From an uncultured Acidobacteriota bacterium (GTDB lineage: Bacteria; Acidobacteriota; Blastocatellia; RBC074): DNA of 37,963 bases. Location of the stretch: the NCBI GenBank assembly GCA_903862855.1, contig CAIOZW010000163.1, positions 1 through 37,963 on the forward strand, given 5' to 3'. Position 1 is the first letter of the stretch. Every line of letters starts with the position of its first letter. Below, in pieces: positions 9,960 through 17,813 of this stretch. The notes under the pieces are model-generated. The model did not search any database, had not been told where the DNA came from, and worked only from the letters and a program-made list of their open reading frames with translations. The position numbers were made by a program, and so were the translations under genes.

Positions 9960-11297
9960 TCAATCTCCCAACACCCAGCGTAGGGTAAATTCATAACGTC
10001 GACTGCCATTCTTTCTTGAATCATCGAGCCTCACGATCGCCACATAGCCATTCTCAGACGACGGGATCTGGGTTACACGAATCTCTTCTCCGGACTGGCC
10101 ACCCGGCTGGGCGGCGATGAGTGAAAGACGGACATCTGACCGGGGAATTGGCGCACTGAATGAGGCACGGACTGCGGTTGGATAGCTGCCGCTGAGATGG
10201 CGAATTTCGGCGGTATTTCCGGTGAGAAGAATATCGGCAACCCCATCGACAATCCCACTCCAGGCAATGCTGCCAGTCCGCAGAAAAGGCAGCTCACGCC
10301 GCACGACAGCCGACGGACGGGAGCGCTCTGACTCCTGCCGCCGCTCCTCCTCGCGTCGACGAAGATCCTCTTCGGCCTCACGTCGCAATCGCTCCTCGAT
10401 TGCCTGGCGGCGGGCAAGGTCGTCGGCCCGCTGCCGGAGCAGAGCCAGTTCACGGCGCAGACGTTCCGCCTCCCGTTCAGCCTCGGGATTGCCACCCGTG
10501 GCTGATCCCGGAACGGCTGGAGATTCGAGTGACGCCGACTGGGTGGCCTCCTGTTCCTGCAGATGCCTGCGCAGTGCGGCCTCGAGGACCCTGGCTTCGG
10601 CATCGTTGATCCGCAGCGGTGCCGCACCAGGATCAGATTTGACCGTCAGTCGATTGACAACCCTTTTTACACCACTCACCAGCCGCAGGACATTACCTGC
10701 ACCATCCTTCTCCGGCTGGTGATCGGCCTCACCCTCGAGCGTCACGACTCCTGCGACTACCTGGTATCGATACCTGGTGAATCCGAATGGATTGTAGGCC
10801 ATGAGCGTCGCCCTGATCGACTCTTCGAGCTGCTGATCCAGACCCTCCACTGCCGTTGCACCAGTTGGCGGTGGACCAGTCGGGACGACGGGTGAAGCGG
10901 ATGGTTGTGTAACCGCAGAAGCTGTCGCTTGTGAAGGAAGGTTGAAGATCTGCTCGTCCCGCTTCTGCTGGCGCCAGAGCAGCCATGCGATGATGGCTCC
11001 GACAAAGATGAGCACGACACCAATAATGATCAGTGTCACCTGCGCAGAGGTGAAGCGTGGAAATCGCCGTTCGGTATCGGGAGGCGAAAGATAGATGGCT
11101 TCGGGCAGCTGTCCCTCGAGCTTTGCCGGGTCTGGATCGGTGTGCGGTGCGGGGATGGCGAGCGCGGTCGGTGCAGGAACCAGAGTCAGATCGGTCGCCT
11201 CTTCGCGCACGGTGCCACACTTCGGGCAGACTTTCATGAACGGACGAAGCGTTATTCCACATTGTGTGCAGAGCAGCGATGTTGATTCCATAGCCAT
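9960..11297 (-). CDS. Zinc-ribbon, single-TM, BON-domain and coiled-coil protein
   Basis: 445 residues, no named family recognised for the whole protein. An N-terminal zinc ribbon (C10, C13, C24, C27) is followed by a Pro-rich linker and one transmembrane helix at about 87-108. A BON-like domain (about 153-219, with VVTLEGEADH and VKRVVNRLTV) should lie across the membrane and could bind lipid or peptidoglycan. A charged Arg/Glu coiled coil (about 270-335) follows, then a C-terminal beta-rich region of about 100 residues. With the zinc ribbon cytoplasmic, the BON and coiled coil would face the periplasm; this topology is inferred. A second in-frame Met lies two codons downstream of the first, so the start could shift slightly. 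It is the first gene of the probable BON-nfo unit, 43 bp downstream of the SDR gene. Confidence 0.82.
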   Translation of the reverse strand: MAMESTSLLCTQCGITLRPFMKVCPKCGTVREEATDLTLVPAPTALAIPAPHTDPDPAKLEGQLPEAIYLSPPDTERRFPRFTSAQVTLIIIGVVLIFVGAIIAWLLWRQQKRDEQIFNLPSQATASAVTQPSASPVVPTGPPPTGATAVEGLDQQLEESIRATLMAYNPFGFTRYRYQVVAGVVTLEGEADHQPEKDGAGNVLRLVSGVKRVVNRLTVKSDPGAAPLRINDAEARVLEAALRRHLQEQEATQSASLESPAVPGSATGGNPEAEREAERLRRELALLRQRADDLARRQAIEERLRREAEEDLRRREEERRQESERSRPSAVVRRELPFLRTGSIAWSGIVDGVADILLTGNTAEIRHLSGSYPTAVRASFSAPIPRSDVRLSLIAAQPGGQSGEEIRVTQIPSSENGYVAIVRLDDSRKNGSRRYEFTLRWVLGD

Positions 11298-11340
11298 CTG
11301 GTCCTGATCCTGAACGGACGTCGAATCCCTGCCCCTAGCC

Positions 11341-12102
11341 TCAGCGATTCAGCTCGAGATTGAGCGGACGCAGCAGTACTTCGCTCATCCAGGCCTGTGG
11401 GGGCTGGGAGAGCATCGAGAGGATTACGGCAGCCACCTCTTCCGGAAGCATTGCGTATCCCGCACTGCGCCCCGTACTCTCCTCATTCCCCTCCGGGAGA
11501 CGGTTGGCAACCCGGAAGAAATCGGTTGCGACCGATCCTGGCAGAAGGGCCGAGACACGGATATCCCAGGGGCGCACCTCGTGACCAAGTGATTCGGTAA
11601 AACCGATCAGGCCGAACTTCGACGCACAATAGGCAGACATGTTCCGGATCCCATTCCGGCCTGCCCCCGAGGAGACGTTGATGATCTGACCGCCTCTCTG
11701 ACGCTTCATTGCCGGAATGACTTCACGACAGAGCAGAAAGGGAGCCGTCAGGTTGGTATCAATGACGGTCTGCCAGTCGGCAAGCTGATAGCCGTCAACC
11801 TCTCCGTTGAGGCTCAAGCCGGCATTGTTGATCAGGATGTCGATGCGCTGAAAGCGCTCGATCGTTCCGGCAACAGCCACGCAGACAGCCGACTCGGCGC
11901 GAATATCTCCGCTGCAGATACTGACCTCTGCCGCTCCGGCCTGGAGTGAGGCCTCTGCTACTTCGTCAAGCCGGGTCTCCGAACGCCCCAGCAGGGCGAG
12001 CCGCAACCCTTTCGCCGCCAGCGCGATTGCCGTTGCCCGGCCAATCCCGGACGAAGCTCCGGAAATCATGGCTACCTTGGTCGAATTTAGCTCGTTGATC
12101 AT
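11341..12102 (-). CDS. Short-chain dehydrogenase/reductase (classical SDR)
   Basis: 253 residues, the usual classical-SDR length. A Rossmann cofactor motif GASSGIG lies at 15-21, NNAG at 92-95, and the catalytic triad is Ser144/145, Tyr158 and Lys162 in YCASK. GRSE at 39-42, after the second beta strand, has an Arg that would favour NADP(H). PGSVATDF (188-195) is the typical segment after the active site. Substrate cannot be told from sequence. It sits between the dienelactone hydrolase (73 bp upstream) and the BON gene (43 bp downstream) in the same direction. Confidence 0.92.
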   Translation of the reverse strand: MINELNSTKVAMISGASSGIGRATAIALAAKGLRLALLGRSETRLDEVAEASLQAGAAEVSICSGDIRAESAVCVAVAGTIERFQRIDILINNAGLSLNGEVDGYQLADWQTVIDTNLTAPFLLCREVIPAMKRQRGGQIINVSSGAGRNGIRNMSAYCASKFGLIGFTESLGHEVRPWDIRVSALLPGSVATDFFRVANRLPEGNEESTGRSAGYAMLPEEVAAVILSMLSQPPQAWMSEVLLRPLNLELNR

Positions 12103-12175
12103 TATTTTGGACCGTTCTTTTCAGGCCCCCTCGCCTTGATTCAGAGGATTGCGTGGGGAGATGGATTCCCGGGAC

Positions 12176-12871
12176 TCAATGCAGATGCTGCTTCAAAAAG
12201 TCGATCACTCTCTTCCAGGCATCGGCCGCATCGGCCGGACTGTAGACCTCGGGTCGCGTATCGTTGAAGAAGGCGTGGGCAGCCCCGGGATAGACCCGCA
12301 CCTCACCATTCCGCCCGTGCCGCCGCAACGCCTCCGCGAGACGATCCATCTTGGCAGTCGTAATCCAGGCATCCTTCTCACCGCCAATGAAGAGGAGCGG
12401 ACAGCTCAACCCGGCGATGAAACCGGTCTCTTCCGGCACGTCGCCATAGAAGGGGACGGCCGCATCCAGCTTTGTTTCGCAAGCGAGGCGCAGCGCAAAG
12501 GTACCACCCATGCAGAAGCCGGTCACTCCAACGGCTGTCACACCGGCCCGCGACCTCAGACCATCCAGCACGATCCCGAGACTGGTCAGCCCCTTCTCGA
12601 GACTCAACCCGGCCATCAAACGGGCGGCCTCGTCGGCATCACGGGTCGTCACACCATCGTAAAGATCAGGCGCAACGACCAGAAATCCCTCGGCAGCATA
12701 GCGCCGGGCAATATCTTCAATATGCTCCGTGACACCCCACCATTCATGGATGAGAATGAGGGCTGGGCGCGGGACGTCCCCGGCCTGGCACGCCTCATAT
12801 GCAGCAACTTTCAATCCACGCCCCTCGAACTCCACCCGCCCTGTCCGGATCTCACTCTCGGTTATCGTCAT
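12176..12871 (-). CDS. Dienelactone hydrolase family protein
   Basis: 231 residues, alpha/beta hydrolase. The catalytic triad typical of dienelactone hydrolases is visible: nucleophile Cys120 in GFCMGG, Asp167 in GGEKD and His199 in GAAHAFF. Glu43 in HEWWG matches the Glu that activates the cysteine in this family. The family opens lactone or ester bonds; many members outside chlorocatechol pathways have unknown substrates, and no aromatic-degradation genes lie nearby. The start has a very purine-rich ribosome site (GGGGGGA about 6 bp upstream). Just upstream is an 18-bp tandem repeat that itself contains an overlapping small ORF. Confidence 0.93.
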   Translation of the reverse strand: MTITESEIRTGRVEFEGRGLKVAAYEACQAGDVPRPALILIHEWWGVTEHIEDIARRYAAEGFLVVAPDLYDGVTTRDADEAARLMAGLSLEKGLTSLGIVLDGLRSRAGVTAVGVTGFCMGGTFALRLACETKLDAAVPFYGDVPEETGFIAGLSCPLLFIGGEKDAWITTAKMDRLAEALRRHGRNGEVRVYPGAAHAFFNDTRPEVYSPADAADAWKRVIDFLKQHLH

Positions 12872-13202
12872 TCTCTTCCCCCCTCTGCAGTTCCATGCTG
12901 ATCTGCAGTTCCATGCTGATCTGCAGTTCCATGCTGATCTGCCGCCAATTTTTGTCCCGCCAGTATCACGCCCCTGTAGTTGAATATAGAGATTAGCACA
13001 GCCCGGTGCAAGAAGTGTTCATTCACGTTTGCCATCTCTTACCAATTCATTTTTCTCTCTTTTCAGGCCATAATGTGCATCTGATCGACGTCTTCCAACA
13101 CCGACTCGACATCCCGGGCTGGGGCGACTGCCTTCGAATCTCCATTCAGCCAGCCATCCTTTAGACGACAGGAGATCAGATTACCACGGGAGGATCCGTT
13201 AA
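12872..13202. other. Divergent intergenic region between dienelactone hydrolase and crotonase genes
   Basis: 331 bp with no convincing gene. It should hold promoters for both divergent genes. The hydrolase side contains the 18-bp tandem repeats. The crotonase side ends in a good ribosome site (GGGAGG before the ATG at 13203). I could not identify a clear promoter hexamer pair. Confidence 0.5.
12884..12942. repeat. 18-bp tandem direct repeat, 3.2 copies
   Basis: Unit CTGCAGTTCCATGCTGAT, with perfect copies at 12885-12902, 12903-12920 and 12921-12938 plus a partial copy. It starts 13 bp upstream of the dienelactone hydrolase start codon. Read on the minus strand, each copy adds six codons (MELQIS) to a small ORF that begins at 12932 and runs out of frame into the start of the hydrolase gene. 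An 18-bp unit keeps that frame whatever the copy number. Confidence 0.95.
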
Positions 13203-13979
13203 ATGGCCGAGAATATCCTGATCGAACGCATCGACCGCATCGCGATCATTACCATCAACCGACCGGAGAAGCTGAACGCCCTCAACATCAGAACCCGTGC
13301 TGAACTGGCCCAGGCGCTCGATGAGCTGCGCGATGATTCTGAAATTCGGGTCGTAATCCTCACCGGTGCCGGTGAAAAAGCCTTTGTCGCCGGTGCGGAT
13401 ATCAGCGAATTTGAAGGACGTACCGCGATCGAGCAGCGGGCAGTCATGCGTTCACGCAATATCTTCACGACGGCCGAGGAGTTTCCCAAACCGCTGATCG
13501 CGATGATCAACGGTTTCTGCCTCGGTGGCGGCAACGAACTGGCCATGTGCTGCGATCTGCGAATCGCCGGAGAGAATGCCCGCTTTGGACAACCTGAGAT
13601 CAACCTTGGCATCATACCCGGCGGCGGTGGTACGCAGCGGCTGACGAGGCTGATCGGTGAAGGAAGATCGATGCAGATGATCCTGACGGGCGAGATGATC
13701 GACGCCCGGGAGGCCTGGCGCATCGGACTGGTCAACGAAGTCCACCCGACCGCTGAGCTGCGGGAGAAGACCCTTGCCATAGCATCACGCGTTGCCAGCA
13801 GGAGCCCGGTGGCGCTTGCCATGGCCAAGGCGGCGGTTAAAGGTGCCTCACGGAATACACTTCGCGCCGGGCTCGACCTCGAGATCGATCTCTTCTCGCT
13901 CTGCTTCTCCAGCGAGGACAAGGATGAAGGGGTTCGTGCATTTCTTGAGAAGCGTCAACCCGATTTCAAAGGACGATAG
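13203..13979 (+). CDS. Enoyl-CoA hydratase/isomerase family protein (crotonase)
   Basis: 258 residues, standard crotonase length. Both catalytic glutamates of true enoyl-CoA hydratases are present: Glu112 in GGGNELAMCCD and Glu132 in QPEINLG. Oxyanion-hole segments are AGADI (63-67) and LGGGN, and IIPGGGGTQRL (137-147) is the conserved loop. It most likely hydrates trans-2-enoyl-CoA in fatty-acid beta-oxidation, although the family is broad. A strong GGGAGG ribosome site precedes the ATG. The beta-barrel gene follows after 31 bp, probably on the same transcript, without obvious functional link. Confidence 0.94.
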   Translation: MAENILIERIDRIAIITINRPEKLNALNIRTRAELAQALDELRDDSEIRVVILTGAGEKAFVAGADISEFEGRTAIEQRAVMRSRNIFTTAEEFPKPLIAMINGFCLGGGNELAMCCDLRIAGENARFGQPEINLGIIPGGGGTQRLTRLIGEGRSMQMILTGEMIDAREAWRIGLVNEVHPTAELREKTLAIASRVASRSPVALAMAKAAVKGASRNTLRAGLDLEIDLFSLCFSSEDKDEGVRAFLEKRQPDFKGR

Positions 13980-14010
13980 AAGATCGCTCGTGAAGGAGAG
14001 AGCAGAAAGA

Positions 14011-15228
14011 ATGAAGATAAGCGTCTGGCTGAAACTGAGCCTGGTCACTGCCTTGATGGCTGCCGGCGGTCACGGCATTGTCCGTGCATTCCCCGACTAC
14101 CTGAAGACTTATGCCAATGACCCCCAATCCAAACCCGAAAGACGGGCCAGTTGTGCCGTCTGCCATGTCAACCCGCAGGGGGGAGGCCCGCGCAACAGCT
14201 TTGGAACGGCCTTCAAGAGTGCCGGCCTGCGGATCACGCCGGAGCTGCGAGCAAACTTTCCTGATCTCTTCCAGACAGCCACACCGGCAGTAAGATTTGT
14301 TGAAGGATCTGACGCTGAGGCCGTCGTGACCATCGACGGACGGCAGTATGTCATCAACACCCGAACCCGGACGGTGCAGGAAGTGAAGGAGAAGACTACC
14401 GTGGTCGCCACGCAGCGGAGCGAACCGCCCAGCGCTCCAGCCCGACCTGAGATCTATCAATCGCACGAACAGCGGCTGGTCAATCTTCCAACCGCCGCAC
14501 CGATTGCCGCCGGTTCACTCTGGACCGACTTCAATCATCGCTTCCCTTTTGGCAAACCGACCAATACGGCAGGACTCTTCGGCCTTGATGCCCAGGCACT
14601 GCCATCGTTTGGTGCCATCTACGGAGTCACCGATCGAATACACATTGGCGCCTACCGCTCACCGGGTGACCTTGGTCGTCCCATTCAACTGCTGGCCGGG
14701 GTCAGGCTGCTCGGCGAAGAGAAGGGCGATCCATTCTCGACCACGGTACGCTTCGGCATCGAAGGTCTCGACAATTTCCAGCGTAACTACTCCCGAAGTA
14801 TCGAGATTGCCATCGCGCGGAGCATCACCCGGCATGCCCAACTCTACTTTGTCCCGACGGTCACCTTCGGTGATCGGCCATTCAACACCGACCTGACGGC
14901 CTCGATCGATGGACGAACCGCCGTCGCCCTGGGCCTTGGTGGAGCATTCCGGATTCGGCCTTCACTCAATCTGCTGGCCGAGGCCAACTATCGAGTCAAT
15001 CAGAACTCGCGCTATCACGAGATCGGATCGGGGATCAGAAGACCGGTGGTCGGGTTCGGAATCCAGAAGGAGAGCGCGTCTCGACGCCACGCCTTCACCC
15101 TTACCTTCAGTAACGGTCCCGGGACGACAATGTCCCAGCGATCCCAGACCCGCGGCCTCTACTTTGCCGATGACGGGCTGCGTGGCCTGACGATCGGCTT
15201 CAACCTCTCACGTCGTTTCTTCAAGTAG
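14011..15228 (+). CDS. Secreted protein with haem-c motif fused to DUF5777-type beta-barrel
   Basis: 405 residues from the ATG at 14011. The frame is open upstream to 13792, but that part lies inside the crotonase gene and is a shadow; AAGGAG and a purine run precede 14011. A signal peptide (about 1-26, ending VRA) is followed by one haem-c attachment motif CAVCH at 48-52 in the context NPQGGGPRNSFGTAF. After a linker (about 95-155), residues about 160-405 resemble DUF5777 beta-barrels: SLWTDFNHRFPFG, YGVTDRIHIGAYRS, alternating amphipathic strands and a terminal aromatic (FNLSRRFFK). This suggests an outer-membrane barrel with a covalently haem-bearing N-terminal domain. Function is unknown. 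Confidence 0.82.
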   Translation: MKISVWLKLSLVTALMAAGGHGIVRAFPDYLKTYANDPQSKPERRASCAVCHVNPQGGGPRNSFGTAFKSAGLRITPELRANFPDLFQTATPAVRFVEGSDAEAVVTIDGRQYVINTRTRTVQEVKEKTTVVATQRSEPPSAPARPEIYQSHEQRLVNLPTAAPIAAGSLWTDFNHRFPFGKPTNTAGLFGLDAQALPSFGAIYGVTDRIHIGAYRSPGDLGRPIQLLAGVRLLGEEKGDPFSTTVRFGIEGLDNFQRNYSRSIEIAIARSITRHAQLYFVPTVTFGDRPFNTDLTASIDGRTAVALGLGGAFRIRPSLNLLAEANYRVNQNSRYHEIGSGIRRPVVGFGIQKESASRRHAFTLTFSNGPGTTMSQRSQTRGLYFADDGLRGLTIGFNLSRRFFK

Positions 15229-15239
15229 AGCAAAGAGGA

Positions 15240-15276
15240 AGAGCCCCGCCCGGGAGTTTCTTACCGGCGGGGCTCT
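15240..15276. terminator. Bidirectional intrinsic terminator between convergent genes
   Basis: Perfect 11-bp GC-rich inverted repeat: arms at 15240-15250 and 15266-15276 (core GAGCCCCGCC / GGCGGGGCTC), with a 15-nt loop. It lies between the stops of the beta-barrel gene (plus) and the SYLF gene (minus). T-rich tracts follow the stem on both strands, rather interrupted, so it probably serves both genes. Confidence 0.82.
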
Positions 15277-15285
15277 CGATCCAGC

Positions 15286-15981
15286 TTACTTTCTCTTCTT
15301 TGAATATCTGGCAAGTGTGTCGGCAAAGATCGCGACATCGGCGGCTGGCTCCTTGGTGCCCTTGAGAATCTCCTCGGCGCGGACATCTTCACCATAGACC
15401 GCCTGGTTGTCATCGGAATCCTGTTTGATAACCGTCCCCTTCAGCTCGAGACCGGCGAAGACCCCTTTCGTACGTGAATAGGAGAGAATCTGGGCATCGA
15501 GCCGCAGGTCGGTTCCGGCGCCAACTGTCCGTCCGACAGGGCCCGCCGCGACTGAGGCATCTCCACCCATCTCAAACTTGCTCTTGAGAAGGCTGTTCAT
15601 GCCATCCGACGAGACAAAGAGCAGAACCAGATCGGTAGCCTGAGCGCCAATCTGCAGTCCGATACTCCCCCCGGCAAGATCGAAGAAGGCCGGGGAGCTC
15701 CACCCCGTTGCAGTGCGACAGCTGGCGACTCCGCGCCCCTTCCGCCCACCAACGATCAGTCCTCCCTTGATCACGTCGGGAAAGACGGCCACGCAGACAG
15801 CCTTGTCCAGCACGCTCAAAGGAACGGAATTGTCCGGAACCCCCATGACCTCCTTGAAGACCTGGGCAGCCTTACGGGACTGCTTGATGGCATCCTTCTT
15901 GTCGGCCATTCCAGTCAATGGCAGTGCCAGGGTCAGGAAGATGCCCAGCAGCGCAACCTGTATTGTGTATCTTGTACTCAT
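15286..15981 (-). CDS. SYLF-domain (Ysc84-like) lipid-binding exported protein
   Basis: 231 residues from the ATG at 15981, chosen over the upstream ATG at 16044 because AGGAGGAG lies immediately before it. A signal peptide (about 1-26) is followed by a SYLF/Ysc84 domain: VCVAVFPDVIKGGLIVGGRKG, IGLQIGAQATDLVLLFVS, AAGPVGRTVGAGTD and YSRTKGVFAGLELKG are all diagnostic. The domain binds phosphoinositides in eukaryotes; bacterial homologues are periplasmic proteins of unknown role. The gene lies 134 bp downstream of nagA in the same direction and ends at the shared terminator. Confidence 0.92.
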   Translation of the reverse strand: MSTRYTIQVALLGIFLTLALPLTGMADKKDAIKQSRKAAQVFKEVMGVPDNSVPLSVLDKAVCVAVFPDVIKGGLIVGGRKGRGVASCRTATGWSSPAFFDLAGGSIGLQIGAQATDLVLLFVSSDGMNSLLKSKFEMGGDASVAAGPVGRTVGAGTDLRLDAQILSYSRTKGVFAGLELKGTVIKQDSDDNQAVYGEDVRAEEILKGTKEPAADVAIFADTLARYSKKRK

Positions 15982-16115
15982 TCTCTCCTCCTCTTGACTC
16001 GGGATGTCTCGGGCCGAAGATGACGGCCAGACTTTTTGATTCACCTATGGCAGCCACCAATCATGGTGCCAGTTTTTCGCACCGGTCTGCCAGGACCGAA
16101 GCCCACTGACCGGAT

Positions 16116-17315
16116 CTATTGAATCGCTCGCGACGTGACATCTTGATAAGCGACGACTCCCCCAATGATCGTCCGGTCGACAGAAAAATCCGGATTGAGC
16201 AGAGCGAAGTCGGCATCCTTGCCCATCTCGATCGAGCCCTTTTGGTCAGCAACGCCACAAACCCGGGCCGGTCCAGACGATGCCATCTCGGCAGCATCGA
16301 CCAGCGACATCCCGGTAAACCCAATGGCATTTCCGATCGCCCGGTTCATCGTCAGCACCGACCCGGCGATCGTCACGCCATCACCCAGGGTACAGAGTGG
16401 TCCACGAACATGGATCTCAAAGTCGCCAAGAGTGTAGATCCCATCACCGTGCCCCTGGGCAGCGGTGGCATCGGTCACCAGCGTCAGACCGCGCGGACCT
16501 TTCGCCTTCCAGGCAAGATCGATCATATGTGGGTTGACGTGAACTCCATCACAGATGATCTCGGCTTGAATCCCCGGCTCGCAGAGACAGGCCGAGGCCA
16601 GACCGGGTTTTCGATGGTGGACACCAGACATTGCGTTGTAAAGATGGGTCGCCCTGGTTGCACCAGCCTCGATCGCCGCCAGCGCCGTATCATAATCAGC
16701 AGTTGAGTGTCCCAGTGATGGAGCAACCCCGGCCTCGACAAGGAGTCGAATCAGATCGAGTCCGCCCGGCAGTTCCGGGGCGAGCGTCATGATCCTGACC
16801 AACCCTTCCCCGGCAAGCAGCAGCTCCCGACATTCATCCAGATTGGGATCACGAATACCCCATTCCGGCTGAGCCCCCTTGAAGCTGACATTCATAAATG
16901 GCCCTTCCAGATGGACTCCAAGAATGGCCGCGCCTCCCTTGGCCTCGCGGCGTGCGGTAATCGTATGCTCGACCGAACGAAGCAGTTCGTCATGGCGGGC
17001 GGCAATCGTTGTCGCGAGAAAACCTGTCGTACCAAACCGCAGCACCGATCGAGCGATCCGCTCCAACCCCTCGACTCCATCAGCCATGACATCGTCACCA
17101 CCGCTTCCGTGAAAATGGGTGTCGATGAATCCGGGCATGAGTATCTTTCCAGCGGCGTTGATGATCACTGAACCCGGTTCTGGATCGATTCCACGGCCCT
17201 CACCTGCCGGACCAATATGACTGATTCGGCCATCTTCGCACAGGACTATTCCCTCCTCGATCACTCCCAGCGGGGTCACCACCGCCGCTCCAACTATCGC
17301 CATTCGATCCGTCAT
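16116..17315 (-). CDS. nagA: N-acetylglucosamine-6-phosphate deacetylase NagA
   Basis: 399 residues from the ATG at 17315, preferred because GGAG sits about 6 bp upstream; the frame is open to 17351. NagA removes the acetyl group from GlcNAc-6-P during amino-sugar use and murein recycling. Amidohydrolase motifs are in place: GFIDTHFHG with His67 and His69, metal ligand Glu137 in HLEGPF, His203 in LGHSTAD, His224 in THLYNAMS and the catalytic Asp282 in VTDAT. No nagB, nagK or PTS gene is adjacent. A perfect 11-bp-arm palindrome lies about 80 bp upstream and may be its operator. Confidence 0.95.
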   Translation of the reverse strand: MTDRMAIVGAAVVTPLGVIEEGIVLCEDGRISHIGPAGEGRGIDPEPGSVIINAAGKILMPGFIDTHFHGSGGDDVMADGVEGLERIARSVLRFGTTGFLATTIAARHDELLRSVEHTITARREAKGGAAILGVHLEGPFMNVSFKGAQPEWGIRDPNLDECRELLLAGEGLVRIMTLAPELPGGLDLIRLLVEAGVAPSLGHSTADYDTALAAIEAGATRATHLYNAMSGVHHRKPGLASACLCEPGIQAEIICDGVHVNPHMIDLAWKAKGPRGLTLVTDATAAQGHGDGIYTLGDFEIHVRGPLCTLGDGVTIAGSVLTMNRAIGNAIGFTGMSLVDAAEMASSGPARVCGVADQKGSIEMGKDADFALLNPDFSVDRTIIGGVVAYQDVTSRAIQ

Positions 17316-17394
17316 CTGCTTCTCCATCCAGTTCATTTCAGAGGAATTCAACTACTATCAGACCCCAACTGACCCTGCCGGCGGCCCGATCAGG

Positions 17395-17431
17395 GTATAT
17401 TGAAGACCAAACTTCAATATACGCCTTTTTT
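17395..17431 (+). promoter_or_regulatory. Perfect palindrome with T-tract: candidate nagA operator or terminator
   Basis: Arms GTATATTGAAG (17395-17405) and CTTCAATATAC (17412-17422) pair perfectly over 11 bp with a 6-nt loop, and a T6 run ends at 17431. In plus orientation it has the form of a rho-independent terminator, but no plus-strand gene ends nearby. Its position about 80 bp upstream of nagA and its AT-rich dyad also fit a repressor operator. I cannot decide between the two from sequence alone. Confidence 0.6.
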
Positions 17432-17688
17432 CGACCGGTGTCCTGAAATACCACTGGTCACTTCAAATATGGGTCGTGCCATTCCCACCAGAGAGTGTGA
17501 CATTTTGCCGCGGATGGGGTGAGAAAAATTGCCACGATTTGCAATCAAAAACACAAACAACTCGTTTAAACAGATTGTTTTCTGATACTTAAGCAATATT
17601 TTCCTGTACGATCTTGAATTGGCACAGTAATTGAGTGCATGCGGCGTTTGATAAACGTGAAGGAGTGCCCCACCGTTGAGTGGATACT

Positions 17689-17727
17689 GCACAACGCTTT
17701 GGCACAACGCTTTGGCACAACGCTTTG
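17689..17727. repeat. 13-bp tandem direct repeat, 3 copies
   Basis: Unit GCACAACGCTTTG at 17689-17701, 17702-17714 and 17715-17727, all identical. It lies 86 bp upstream of the ABC transporter start codon in the presumed leader or promoter region. Because 13 is not a multiple of three, a change in copy number would shift any reading frame crossing it. Confidence 0.95.
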
Positions 17728-17813
17728 ATAGATGATACTGATTGTAGCCAGACAGATCTGGCCAGAATGATTCAGATTAACGAGACCATGTGTGAAGTGA
17801 GGCTGAGGGAAGA

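Larger units (their letters stand above)
17316..17813. other. Long AT-rich intergenic region between nagA and the type I secretion operon
   Basis: About 500 bp without a convincing gene, AT-richer than its surroundings (notably 17510-17640). It contains the palindrome at 17395-17422 and the 13-bp tandem repeats at 17689-17727. Two tiny ORFs are visible on the plus strand: 29 codons starting at 17639, which runs through the repeats, and 16 codons from 17767 whose stop overlaps the GTG start of the ABC gene. Neither has a good ribosome site, and I do not call them as genes. Promoters for both divergent units must lie here, but I see no clear hexamer pair. Confidence 0.6.

Noticed and set aside
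12149-12901. 250-codon plus-strand frame opposite the dienelactone hydrolase
   Set aside because: The minus strand encodes an intact hydrolase with full catalytic triad; the plus frame has no domain.
12884-12942. Short CRISPR array
   Set aside because: Repeats are directly contiguous with no spacers; the same holds for the 13-bp repeats at 17689-17727.
13199-13921. 240-codon minus-strand frame opposite the crotonase
   Set aside because: Ser/Arg-rich shadow composition; the crotonase on the other strand is unmistakable.
13792-14010. N-terminal extension of the haem/beta-barrel protein
   Set aside because: This part overlaps the crotonase in another frame and would bury the signal peptide; the ATG at 14011 gives a proper signal sequence.
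16012-16037. Terminator-like hairpin (GGCCG/CGGCC then T5) between nagA and the SYLF gene
   Set aside because: Only a 5-bp stem, and the T-run is on the strand opposite to both flanking genes.
17414-17707. 97-codon minus-strand ORF in the nagA upstream region
   Set aside because: AT-rich, no ribosome site, crosses the palindrome side and repeats, no recognisable family.
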